From contig JAWLHA010000076.1 of assembly GCA_041690535.1 (NCBI GenBank), positions 1 to 18,438 on the forward strand: DNA of 18,438 bases. The letters are read 5' to 3'. Each line of letters begins with the position of its first letter. Within the stretch, counting starts at the first letter, position 1. The notes under the pieces are model-generated. The model was not told the DNA's origin, did no database searches, and worked only from the letters and a program-made list of their open reading frames with translations. A program made the translations under genes and the position numbers. The DNA is from JAWLHA01 sp041690535 (GTDB lineage: Bacteria > Pseudomonadota > Gammaproteobacteria > Thiohalomonadales > Thiohalomonadaceae). This document shows positions 1 through 7,952 of this stretch, piece after piece.

Positions 1-88
1 TCCTGCATAATCTTCACTCCCGACATCCATGTCGGTCGGAAGATGATTGCTCCTGCATAATCTTCACTCCCGACATCCATGTCGGTCG
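1..88 (+). repeat. Partial tandem duplication of a 50-bp unit at the left end
   Basis: The 38 bases at 1-38 recur exactly at 51-88, giving a 50-bp period with 12 bases between the two copies. Each copy contains the perfect inverted repeat CCGACAT-cc-ATGTCGG (20-35 and 70-85). The second copy is the start of the longer interspersed repeat described at 38-162. The window begins inside this repeat, so further units may lie outside it. The duplication could be real, or it could come from assembly at a repetitive contig end. Confidence 0.85.
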
Positions 89-162
89 TATTCACAGCGG
101 ACTTGTTTTCAAGGGCGTGCGTCGCTCACAGCACGGCCGTGACGTTCGTATGCGTTCACCCT
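38..162 (+). repeat. Interspersed 125-bp palindromic repeat, copy A
   Basis: These 125 bases match the reverse complement of 18256-18380 without gaps and with about 11 mismatches counted by eye. The last third also matches 3100-3152. The element contains an imperfect AAGAT...ATCTT inverted repeat near its start, the hairpin CCGACAT-cc-ATGTCGG at 70-85, and the perfect palindrome CACGGCCGTG at 132-141. It lies directly upstream of leuA. Length, internal dyads and intergenic position fit a dispersed structured repeat (MITE- or REP-like). I see no coding capacity of its own and do not recognise a named family. Confidence 0.85.
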
Positions 163-236
163 ATACCAACGCTCCCGCGCAGTTTTCGATTCCTCTGCCG
201 TCCGGTAAGATGGCGTGAAATGTCTGGAGTACACTC

Positions 237-1781
237 ATGAGCGACAAGCTGATCATCTTCGATACCACCCTGCGGGATGGGGAACAGAGCCCGGGCGCCT
301 CCATGACCAAGGAGGAGAAGCTGCGCATCGCCAAGGCGCTGGAGCGCATGCGGGTGGACGTCATCGAGGCTGGTTTTCCCATCGCCAGCCCGGGTGATTT
401 CGAGGCGGTGCAGGCGGTGGCGCGCACCATTAAGGACAGCACCGTCTGCGGTTTGGCACGTGCCCTCGACAAGGACATCGATCGCGCCGGCGAAGCGCTG
501 AAAGAGGCCAACTCCGGACGGATTCATACCTTTATTGCCACCTCGCCCATCCACATGGAACGCAAACTCCGCATGAGCCCGGATCAGGTGTTGGAGCAGG
601 CGGTGGCGGCGGTGAAGCGGGCGCGCCGTTACACGGATGATGTGGAGTTCTCGGCGGAGGACGCGGGACGCTCCGAGCTGGATTTCCTCTGCCGCATCTT
701 TGAGGCGGTGATCGACGCCGGGGCGCGCACCTTGAACATTCCTGACACGGTGGGCTACAACATCCCCGATCAGTTTGGCTCCACCGTGCGGCAGCTCATC
801 GAGCGCATTCCCAACGCCGACAAGGCGGTTTTTTCGGTGCACTGCCACAACGATCTGGGGCTGGCCGTGGCCAACTCCCTCTCTGCGGTGATGAACGGGG
901 CCCGGCAGGTGGAGTGCACCATCAACGGCCTCGGTGAGCGGGCCGGCAACGCCTCCCTCGAGGAGGTCGTTATGGCCGTTCGCACCCGCAAGGACGTCTT
1001 CCCCTGCCACGTGGAGATCGACACCACCCAGATCGTCCCCACCTCCCGGCTGGTGTCGGGGATCACCGGCTTTGCGGTTCAGCCCAACAAGGCCATCGTC
1101 GGGGCCAACGCCTTCGCCCACGAGTCCGGCATCCATCAGGATGGGGTGCTCAAACACCGCGAGACCTATGAAATCATGCGGGCCGAGGATGTGGGCTGGA
1201 GCGCCAATCGCATGGTGCTGGGCAAGCACTCGGGCCGCAACGCCTTCCGCTCCCGCCTGGAGGAGCTGGGAGTGGTGCTCGCCTCGGAAGAGGAGCTCAA
1301 TGCCACCTTCTCCCGCTTCAAGGACCTCGCGGACAAGAAGCACGAGATCTACGACGACGACCTGCAGGCCTTGGTGACCGAGACCAATCTGGAGCTGGCC
1401 AATGAGCGCATCAAGCTCGTCTCCCTCAAGGTCTGCTCCGAAACGGGTGAAACGCCCGAGGCGGAAGTGACCCTGTCGCTGGATGGCGTGGAGAAGCACG
1501 GCCGTGCCCCCGGGGGCGGACCGGTGGATGCCGCCCTCAAGGCCATCGACACCATCGTGGCCAGTGGCAGCGAGCTGCAGCTCTATTCGGTCAACAACAT
1601 CACCAGCGGCACCGACTCCCAGGGCGAGGTGACCGTACGCCTGGAGAAGAGCGGCCGTATCGTGAACGGGCAGGGGGCCGATACCGACATCGTGATCGCC
1701 TCTGCCAAGGCCTACATCAACGCGCTGAACAAGTTGGCTGCTCCTGGCGAACGCGCCCATCCCCAGTCGGCCGACGTCTGA
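237..1781 (+). CDS. leuA: 2-isopropylmalate synthase
   Basis: This enzyme condenses acetyl-CoA with 2-oxoisovalerate to give 2-isopropylmalate, the first committed step of leucine synthesis, in the cytoplasm. The 514-aa product begins with the HMGL-family motif TTLRDGEQSPG (residues 10-20, catalytic R13 and metal ligand D14). The metal-binding motif HCHND is at 202-206 (H202, H204), and N238 lies in NGLGERAGN; these positions are the same as in E. coli LeuA (523 aa). Residues from about 385 on form the C-terminal regulatory (leucine-sensing) domain, with a GPVDAALKAI segment. The ATG at 237 has GGAG seven bases upstream. No leader-peptide attenuator is evident in the short upstream region, which is mostly repeat. 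The next gene starts 4 bp after the stop, so the two are probably cotranscribed. Identification is essentially certain. Confidence 0.97.
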   Translation: MSDKLIIFDTTLRDGEQSPGASMTKEEKLRIAKALERMRVDVIEAGFPIASPGDFEAVQAVARTIKDSTVCGLARALDKDIDRAGEALKEANSGRIHTFIATSPIHMERKLRMSPDQVLEQAVAAVKRARRYTDDVEFSAEDAGRSELDFLCRIFEAVIDAGARTLNIPDTVGYNIPDQFGSTVRQLIERIPNADKAVFSVHCHNDLGLAVANSLSAVMNGARQVECTINGLGERAGNASLEEVVMAVRTRKDVFPCHVEIDTTQIVPTSRLVSGITGFAVQPNKAIVGANAFAHESGIHQDGVLKHRETYEIMRAEDVGWSANRMVLGKHSGRNAFRSRLEELGVVLASEEELNATFSRFKDLADKKHEIYDDDLQALVTETNLELANERIKLVSLKVCSETGETPEAEVTLSLDGVEKHGRAPGGGPVDAALKAIDTIVASGSELQLYSVNNITSGTDSQGEVTVRLEKSGRIVNGQGADTDIVIASAKAYINALNKLAAPGERAHPQSADV

Positions 1782-1785
1782 GGCG

Positions 1786-2613
1786 GTGGTGGGATCGCGG
1801 CGTCTGGCCTATCTCGAAGCCCTGGAGGTCCAGGCGTGGGTGCGTCGCGCCCCCCCTGAATCCCCGCTGCCCGCGCCTGCGCCGGAGCAGCACGCCCAGC
1901 CCAGCGCCGTCTCTCCCGTGCCGCCGATCGAACCACCGGAGGCGCCCGGCCCGGTGACGGTCTCTCCGGTGGGGGGGACGCTGTTGCCGGTGCAGTCAGT
2001 CGAGTCGGCTCCGCCGGCCCCGGCCACGGATCTGGCCGGCGTCGGCTGGAGTGAGCTTCGCGAGCGGGTGGCCTCCTGCACCCGCTGTGGCGAGCTGGTG
2101 GCCAACCGGAGTCAAACCGTTTTCGGGGGGGGCAACCCTTCAGCGGGCTGGCTCATCATCGGCGAGGCGCCGGGGGTGGACGAAGATCGCCAAGGGGAGC
2201 CGTTCGTGGGGCGTGCCGGGCAACTGCTCGATGCCATGCTGCGGGCCATCGGTCTGGACCGCAGCACCGCCTATATCGCCAATGCACTCAAGTGCCGCCC
2301 CCCCAACGACCGCGATCCCCAGCCCGAGGAGGCCGAGGCCTGCTGGCCGTTTCTCGATCGGCAGATCACGCTGGTGAACCCGAAAGTCATTCTCGTGGTG
2401 GGTCGTGTTGCGGCCCGCCATCTGCTCGGCACCGACGAGCCCATCGGACGGCTGCGGGGCACGGTGCACCACTATAGCGAGCGCCGCGTCCCCCTGGTTG
2501 TGACCTACCACCCTGCCGATCTCCTCCGCTCGCCCGGCGAGAAGCGCAAGGCGTGGGAGGATCTGAAGCTCGCCCTTCGCACCTATCGCGCCGCCGAGGG
2601 CAGCGGATCATGA
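1786..2613 (+). CDS. Family-4 uracil-DNA glycosylase (4Fe-4S)
   Basis: The predicted product removes uracil from DNA as the first step of base-excision repair. The 275-aa protein has an N-terminal helix-like segment (RLAYLEALEVQAWV), a Pro/Ala-rich low-complexity linker at about 23-85, then the catalytic UDG domain. Evidence for family 4: CxxC in ASCTRCGE, a second Cys pair (CRPP...EAC) that would complete the iron-sulfur site, the catalytic motif GEAPG..ED..G.PFVGRAG, and the C-terminal motif HPADLL. The start is GTG at 1786 (a second GTG follows at 1789) with weak SD-like GAGG around the leuA stop; translational coupling to leuA is likely because the gap is 4 bp. The stop overlaps the rimI ATG. 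The linker is long and probably flexible. Older annotations call such proteins phage-type DNA polymerase-related. Confidence 0.93.
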   Translation: MVGSRRLAYLEALEVQAWVRRAPPESPLPAPAPEQHAQPSAVSPVPPIEPPEAPGPVTVSPVGGTLLPVQSVESAPPAPATDLAGVGWSELRERVASCTRCGELVANRSQTVFGGGNPSAGWLIIGEAPGVDEDRQGEPFVGRAGQLLDAMLRAIGLDRSTAYIANALKCRPPNDRDPQPEEAEACWPFLDRQITLVNPKVILVVGRVAARHLLGTDEPIGRLRGTVHHYSERRVPLVVTYHPADLLRSPGEKRKAWEDLKLALRTYRAAEGSGS

Positions 2614-3074
2614 GGGTGGATTTGCCCGAAGATCCCACCGCCCTGCGACCCATGCGCGAGGCCGATCTCGAGGCGGTCATGGGCATCGAGGAGGCGGCCT
2701 ACCGCTTCGGCTGGAGCCGGGGCATCTTCGCAGACTGCCTGCGGGTGGGGTACAGCTGCTGGGTCCTTGAAGAGGCTCGGCGGGTCGAAGCCTATGGGAT
2801 CATGTCCACAGGGGCAGGGGAGGCTCACATCCTTAACATCTGCGTGCGCCCCCAACGCCAGCGTCAGGGACTCGGACGCCGGATGTTGGAGCACCTCATC
2901 GTCGTGGCCCGCCGGCATCGGACCGACACCGTCTTTCTGGAGGTCCGCCCGTCCAACAAGGGCGCCATTCGGCTCTACGACGACATGGGATTCAATCAGG
3001 TGGGCCTGCGCCGCAACTATTACCCGGCCGCCAACGGTCGCGAGGATGCCTTGATCTTCGCCCGCACGCTGTAG
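2610..3074 (+). CDS. rimI: Ribosomal protein bS18-alanine N-acetyltransferase
   Basis: This GNAT enzyme acetylates the N-terminal alanine of ribosomal protein bS18 using acetyl-CoA. The 154-aa product shows the GNAT acetyl-CoA loop QRQRQGLGRRML, the following VRPSNKGAIRLYDDMGF segment, and the RimI-type C-terminal signature RNYYP...NGREDALIF. The chosen ATG at 2610 overlaps the UDG stop in an ATGA arrangement and gives the usual RimI length. An in-frame ATG at 2553 would add 19 residues that only read UDG coding sequence in another frame. The linkage of family-4 UDG with rimI is common in gammaproteobacteria, which supports the call. A repeat fragment follows 25 bp after the stop. Confidence 0.93.
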   Translation: MRVDLPEDPTALRPMREADLEAVMGIEEAAYRFGWSRGIFADCLRVGYSCWVLEEARRVEAYGIMSTGAGEAHILNICVRPQRQRQGLGRRMLEHLIVVARRHRTDTVFLEVRPSNKGAIRLYDDMGFNQVGLRRNYYPAANGREDALIFARTL

Positions 3075-3099
3075 GGACGGATTGACGCGCACACGTACC

Positions 3100-3152
3100 C
3101 AAGGACTTACATCGCTCACAGCACGGCCGTGACGTAAGTATGCGTTTACCCT
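3100..3152 (+). repeat. Interspersed palindromic repeat, partial copy B
   Basis: These 53 bases match the inner part of copy C (reverse complement of 18256-18308) with three mismatches, and match the corresponding end of copy A less closely. The shared palindrome CACGGCCGTG is at 3122-3131. Only the CACGGCCGTG-containing end of the element is present; the CCGACAT hairpin half is missing. The copy lies in the rimI-prfC gap and has the same orientation as copy A. Confidence 0.85.
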
Positions 3153-3196
3153 GTGGCCATGGCAACACAAGGGCCGTACAGGCGGGTCTAATCAGG

Positions 3197-3202
3197 TACA
3201 AT
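3197..3202 (+). promoter_or_regulatory. Possible -10 element for prfC
   Basis: TACAAT matches the sigma-70 -10 consensus at five of six positions and lies 30 bp before the prfC ATG, in the non-repeat part of the intergenic region. No convincing -35 hexamer is visible at 16-18 bp spacing, so this is only a candidate. Confidence 0.3.
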
Positions 3203-3232
3203 ACTCCCCTTTTCGCATGCCCCGAACGAGTC

Positions 3233-4816
<1,584 letters not shown>

Positions 4817-4840
4817 CCGCCGGTCGCCTTGCCCTCATCA

Positions 4841-4873
4841 GCCCGACCCCGGTACGCGTGTCCGGGGTCGGGC
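4841..4873. terminator. Strong hairpin between convergent genes, probable bidirectional terminator
   Basis: A perfect 12-bp GC-rich inverted repeat (4841-4852 with 4862-4873) encloses a 9-base loop. It sits between the prfC stop (4816) and the stop of the convergent sulfotransferase gene (4909). There is no long T-tract on either side, so it may act as a weak or factor-assisted terminator for both strands, or protect the 3' ends of the transcripts. Confidence 0.6.
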
Positions 4874-4908
4874 CAGTAACTTCCGACGTCTGTTCGAACC
4901 TTTTCCCG

Positions 4909-5853
4909 TCAGGCGGTCTGGTGCAATAGTCTCTCGTAGGCCTCTTGGGCCCATCTTTGTACGGCTTCGCGGAGTTCCTCGCCGGCCTCGGCCTGTTTGG
5001 CGGCGCGGTCGGGGGTGAAGCACTTGCCCGGACTCTTCGCATCCACGCTGGCCGCCTCACGCAATCGCCTCTCTTCCGCCGCGTCGATGCTCACCCCGAA
5101 GTGGGGCAGTACGTGACTGAAGAGCTTCTCCCGCAGCATCCCGTAGTCCACCAGGAGCACCTTCGACGTGAGTCCACGCTGTGCGTCCATCTCCCCGAAG
5201 ATGCGGCCCACCAGTTGGGCCCGATAGTCCAGAGGGGACATCTGCAGGATCTGTTCAAGCGTCAAACCAAACCGCTCCGGGTCGATGGCTGCGGGGAGCA
5301 TGTGCATCCCCGGCATCCGCCCGTGGGAGACCAGGACCTCCACGGGGTCCCGGATCAGGAACAGGCAGGGAACATTGGGAAAGGCGCGGCGGATCAGTGG
5401 CAGGGCGAATACATGCCAGGCATCCCACTTGACGAAGAGTCGGGGGCGCTGCCCGCCGTGGGCGCCGGCCAGCGCCCCCATGATCAGCCGCAGCCAGTGG
5501 GCACGCTCATCCAGCGTCGCCTGAGTATTTGCAATGATCTCCTCCAACGGCCCGGCCTCGGAGAGCACCCGGTGAGCGGAGATTTGGGTGAGCAGTTGTG
5601 CCGCCAGGGTGGAGCCGCAGCGAGAACAGTGGAAGATGAACCCGGCGGGTTCCACCGGTGGCTCCTCCATCCGAAGCGTTTCCAGGACCTCGATGGGGGT
5701 CTCCAGGGCAGGCTCCCGGCGCAAGGCATCACGCGCTGTCTGCTCAAAGAAGGGGGCGACGAAGCCTTCCGGGGGGACGCGAAACCAGGAGACGACCCCT
5801 CGGCCGCCTTCCCAACGCACCCGAAACGGGACGTACCCGGCGAGATGGTGCAT
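4909..5853 (-). CDS. Sulfotransferase-family protein
   Basis: Members of this P-loop family transfer sulfonate from PAPS to an acceptor. The 314-aa protein shows a 5'-phosphosulfate loop, FHCSRCGSTL (residues 74-83), and a 3'-phosphate-binding motif, LFLIRDPVEVLVS (164-176). Between them is KWDAWH (142-147), which fits the domain core. The first ~60 residues form an extra N-terminal region. No signal peptide or membrane segment is apparent, so it should be cytoplasmic. It is the last gene of a four-gene minus-strand operon. Its ATG directly abuts the TAG stop of the hydroxylase gene, with no bases between, which implies coupled expression. The acceptor is unknown; the coupling to a hydroxylase suggests the two may act on related substrates. 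Family call is firm; function is unassigned. Confidence 0.8.
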   Translation of the reverse strand: MHHLAGYVPFRVRWEGGRGVVSWFRVPPEGFVAPFFEQTARDALRREPALETPIEVLETLRMEEPPVEPAGFIFHCSRCGSTLAAQLLTQISAHRVLSEAGPLEEIIANTQATLDERAHWLRLIMGALAGAHGGQRPRLFVKWDAWHVFALPLIRRAFPNVPCLFLIRDPVEVLVSHGRMPGMHMLPAAIDPERFGLTLEQILQMSPLDYRAQLVGRIFGEMDAQRGLTSKVLLVDYGMLREKLFSHVLPHFGVSIDAAEERRLREAASVDAKSPGKCFTPDRAAKQAEAGEELREAVQRWAQEAYERLLHQTA

Positions 5854-6450
5854 CTAGGTCGTGGCCATTGCCGAGAGCATGTCGAGCAGCCAGTCGTTCA
5901 CCCGACAGTCGAGCACCAGGTGGATGCGGTCGATGGGGCTGCGATTGGTGATGCTGTGGGGGAGACTGAAATCGCAGTACCAGCAGGTCCCTTCGGGCAT
6001 GAACAGCCGCTGCCCATCGATGATGAACTCCACCTCCGGCGTGGTGACGATGGGCACGTGGAGGCGCACCTCACCATCGGAGGCGGATAGTCGGTAGTCG
6101 CGGTGTTCCCGAATGACGGAGCCGGAGGCCAGCCGCAACAGCCGAACGGAGAGCAGATCACAGCGGAAGGCGGCCACTGCGGAGCGGATGCGCTTGCATT
6201 GCGCCATCAGCGGCGTATCGGCATACAGCGCGTCGGCAGCGGGATTGGGGTAGAGGGAACGCGGCCCCTCATGGGCGGCCCGCAGGGCGATCCCGCTCCA
6301 GTCGCCCTCATAGCACCCCTTGTTGAAGTGCGGTTGCCAGGCCGCCTCGGGCAGCTGGGCGAGATCGCGCCGCATCCCTGCGGCGTCGAATCTCAAGGGA
6401 AGCTGAACAACCGTCTGCATCAGACTTCCCATGGGTGCACCGACATCCAT
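5854..6450 (-). CDS. Aspartyl/asparaginyl beta-hydroxylase-family 2-oxoglutarate dioxygenase
   Basis: The family hydroxylates Asp/Asn side chains or related groups using Fe(II), O2 and 2-oxoglutarate. The 198-aa protein has a compact cupin-like core: EHRDYRLS (H116 and D118 as an HxD iron site), GEVRLHVPI (126-134), WYCDFSLPHSITN with H165 as the distal ligand, and R175 in DRIHLVLD as the likely 2-oxoglutarate contact. The start at 6450 shares one base with the stop of the tail-collar gene (TGATG). A second ATG at 6420 (MQTVVQLPLRF) has a better SD-like GGGAAG and may be the true start. The 3' end abuts the sulfotransferase ATG. No signal sequence is seen, so the substrate is likely cytoplasmic or modified before export. 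Substrate unknown. Confidence 0.82.
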   Translation of the reverse strand: MDVGAPMGSLMQTVVQLPLRFDAAGMRRDLAQLPEAAWQPHFNKGCYEGDWSGIALRAAHEGPRSLYPNPAADALYADTPLMAQCKRIRSAVAAFRCDLLSVRLLRLASGSVIREHRDYRLSASDGEVRLHVPIVTTPEVEFIIDGQRLFMPEGTCWYCDFSLPHSITNRSPIDRIHLVLDCRVNDWLLDMLSAMATT

Positions 6451-6980
6451 CAGTTGCGCGAGGGGTAGATCCCTTCGAGGGAAATGATGTAGTTCACCGC
6501 CAGGTAAGGCTGCATGTTGTTGTGGGGCTGAGAACCGCCGGATGGGTTGATGCTCTGGGGGTTCATGGTCGTGAGGGCGCTCGTTGCCCCAACAAACGCG
6601 GGTGGCGCGTCACGCCCTTCTCCGATTTGGCCCAGGAATGCGTTTTCGGGCGAGGGAGTGTTGATGATTCCCGTGGAGGCAACCATGGCGTGATTATGCG
6701 CCGGCATCTCATTGGCCGTAAGGGTGACCGTTTCACTCCCACTCCTCTCGCCCAGCGTGCGCGGGGTCAGCCCGGGCCCTTGCCCAAAGTGGATCGGGGT
6801 GCGACCGCGGAGGTCCGGGAGTGCAAAGGTCGTCACTCCGTCCCCGCCGTAGGTGGTGCCCAGGAGCGAGAAAAGGGCGGTATTCTGCGCGATGGACAAC
6901 AGCTGGCCGTTGCAAAACGCCCAACCCCGTGGTGCGAAGTTGCCGCCGAACATGCGGATCTCGCCAATGAAAGGATCCAT
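6450..6980 (-). CDS. Phage tail-collar-like (microcystin-dependent-type) protein
   Basis: The 176-aa protein opens with MDPFIGEIRMFGGNFAPRGW and contains a Tail_Collar domain at about 5-60, including WAFCNGQLL and YGGDG..TFALPDLRGR. A Gly/Ser/Pro-rich tail ends in PYLAVNYIISLEGIYPS. This domain is found in phage tail fibres but also in stand-alone chromosomal proteins that are not part of prophages. There is no capsid, baseplate or integrase gene around it. AGGAGG lies eight bases before the ATG, the best SD of its operon, which suggests high expression. It is the second gene of the operon (24-bp gap after the GNAT gene) and overlaps the hydroxylase start by one base. His residues in EMPAHNHAM (in the middle of the chain) are typical of the family. 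Its cellular role is unknown. Confidence 0.85.
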   Translation of the reverse strand: MDPFIGEIRMFGGNFAPRGWAFCNGQLLSIAQNTALFSLLGTTYGGDGVTTFALPDLRGRTPIHFGQGPGLTPRTLGERSGSETVTLTANEMPAHNHAMVASTGIINTPSPENAFLGQIGEGRDAPPAFVGATSALTTMNPQSINPSGGSQPHNNMQPYLAVNYIISLEGIYPSRN

Positions 6981-7004
6981 GGTAGATGCCTCCTGATTTA
7001 GTTG

Positions 7005-7583
7005 TTAGTTGTTAGTTATTGCTTTCCCGGAAGGGATAACGCTTGGAAAGCGCTCCATCGCCGTTTCCTTTTCCTGCGGGTCTGGACCGACCCACTCCAT
7101 CAGAAAATCCGTAGTCGTCTCGCCTACGGCACTGAATCCTGCCTTGAGATAGAAGCCCGCCGCGGGACTGTACCGGTCGCAGTAAAGCCGAAGAGGCTTG
7201 CCCGAGCCGGCGGCGCATGCCTTCAGTCGGTCGATCACTGCGCTTCCAATTCCCCGCCCCTGGGCATCCGGCAGGAGCGCAATCTCCGCCAGGTGAGTGC
7301 AATCCGCCTCATCGCGATAGACCAGCCGTCCCACCGGACGCCCGGACTGCTCGATGATGAAATCCCGGGTCGCCCCGGAGCTCACCGCACCAAGGCTGCG
7401 GCTGTGGGCCTCGTACTGGAGCCCGAGCAGCCTGCGCAACGCCTCGTCGGAAAGCGGTACCGCGCCGAATGCCCCCCGGCGGGTAGCAACGAACAGGTCG
7501 AAACAGAATGCCTCGTCGTCGTCGGTCTTGCGACGGCAAAGGGGTGGGATGCAGTCCGGGTTGTCGGATGCGGAAACTGGCAT
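7005..7583 (-). CDS. GNAT-family N-acetyltransferase
   Basis: The 192-aa product belongs to the acetyl-CoA-dependent GNAT superfamily. The acetyl-CoA-binding motif A reads EIALLPDAQGRGIGSAVIDRL around residues 117-137 (Q/R-x-x-G-x-G core: QGRGIG). A YSPAAGFYLKAGFSAVGET segment follows, corresponding to motif B, and it ends in a FLMEWV strand. The N-terminal segment DDDEAFCFDLFVATR is typical of small GNATs often seen next to tail-collar genes; that association is from memory. It is the first gene of the minus-strand operon and faces the large secreted-protein gene across a 369-bp gap. The ATG at 7583 has only a weak AAGAG directly before it, so a different start within the first ~20 residues cannot be excluded. 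Acceptor unknown. Confidence 0.83.
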   Translation of the reverse strand: MPVSASDNPDCIPPLCRRKTDDDEAFCFDLFVATRRGAFGAVPLSDEALRRLLGLQYEAHSRSLGAVSSGATRDFIIEQSGRPVGRLVYRDEADCTHLAEIALLPDAQGRGIGSAVIDRLKACAAGSGKPLRLYCDRYSPAAGFYLKAGFSAVGETTTDFLMEWVGPDPQEKETAMERFPSVIPSGKAITNN

Positions 7584-7692
7584 CTCTTGGTGTGAGTCCC
7601 CTGAATCTGGCGTGGGCTGTTAGGGATGGAAAAGTGTGCGCGAGATTGTAAACACCCAGGGAAGGCGCGTCTCAGTATGAAATCTGTTCAGG

Positions 7693-7721
7693 CTTATCAG
7701 AAAAGATAATGAGTTAGTCAA
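7693..7721 (-). promoter_or_regulatory. Candidate sigma-70 promoter for the GNAT/tail-collar operon
   Basis: On the minus strand TTGACT (7721-7716, five of six matches to TTGACA) is followed after exactly 17 bases by GATAAG (7698-7693, four of six matches to TATAAT). It lies about 110 bp upstream of the GNAT start, in an AT-rich stretch. Spacing and -35 quality make it the best promoter candidate in this gap. Confidence 0.42.
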
Positions 7722-7888
7722 TGCAACATCCGTTCCCCTCTTTCAGGATGAGACATAGAATTTACCCCTAGGAATCGTTAGGCGATACGCGGCGGGTTCC
7801 CATAGTCACTCTTTGCTCTTGGCGAGACGATCTCATTAGAGAGAGGGTGCCGCCGGCACAGTCGCGGACGATCGCCTGACAAGAATTT

Positions 7889-7924
7889 CGGCCTGCGGGG
7901 TTTTACTGTCATTCCGGCAGGCCG
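7889..7924 (+). promoter_or_regulatory. Leader hairpin before the large secreted-protein gene
   Basis: CGGCCTGC-GG (7889-7898) can pair with CC-G-GCAGGCCG (7914-7924), giving an 8+2 bp stem with a single bulged base and a 15-base loop. It ends 28 bp before the ATG at 7953 and about 15 bp before the SD AAGGAG (7940-7945). It could influence translation or message stability. No T-tract follows, so it is not a typical terminator. Confidence 0.4.
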
Positions 7925-7952
7925 CCAGACAAAGCCACCAAGGAGATAAGGC

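Larger units (their letters stand above)
7584..7952. other. Divergent intergenic region with control signals
   Basis: This 369-bp gap separates the minus-strand GNAT operon from the plus-strand secreted-protein cluster and must carry promoters for both. The middle (about 7670-7770) is visibly richer in A/T than the flanking genes. It holds a good minus-strand sigma-70 candidate (7693-7721), a weak plus-strand -10-like TAGAAT at 7756-7761 without a clear -35, and a hairpin in the leader of the large gene (7889-7924). I found no credible small ORF or structured RNA gene. Confidence 0.6.

Noticed and set aside
1..162. CRISPR array at the left end
   Set aside because: There are only two 38-bp repeat units with a 12-bp spacer that itself belongs to the repeat, and no cas genes are present.
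2553..2609. Longer rimI start at 2553
   Set aside because: The added residues lie wholly within the UDG gene; the ATGA overlap at 2610 gives the standard RimI N-terminus.
3140..3232. Longer prfC start at 3140
   Set aside because: It would begin inside repeat copy B and add residues unlike RF3; the ATG at 3233 gives the family start and length.
4945..6090. A 381-codon plus-strand frame opposite the sulfotransferase and hydroxylase genes
   Set aside because: It has no recognisable domain, and both minus-strand genes show intact catalytic motifs and operon-type junctions.
6450..6980. Prophage remnant based on the tail-collar gene
   Set aside because: No other phage gene, integrase or attachment-site pair is visible; tail-collar proteins also occur alone in bacterial chromosomes.
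7914..7952. Cyclic-di-GMP (GEMM-type) riboswitch before the large gene
   Set aside because: ACAAAGCCACC resembles a fragment of the GEMM core, but the two-helix architecture and GNRA-type receptor parts are not found; the similarity is too short.
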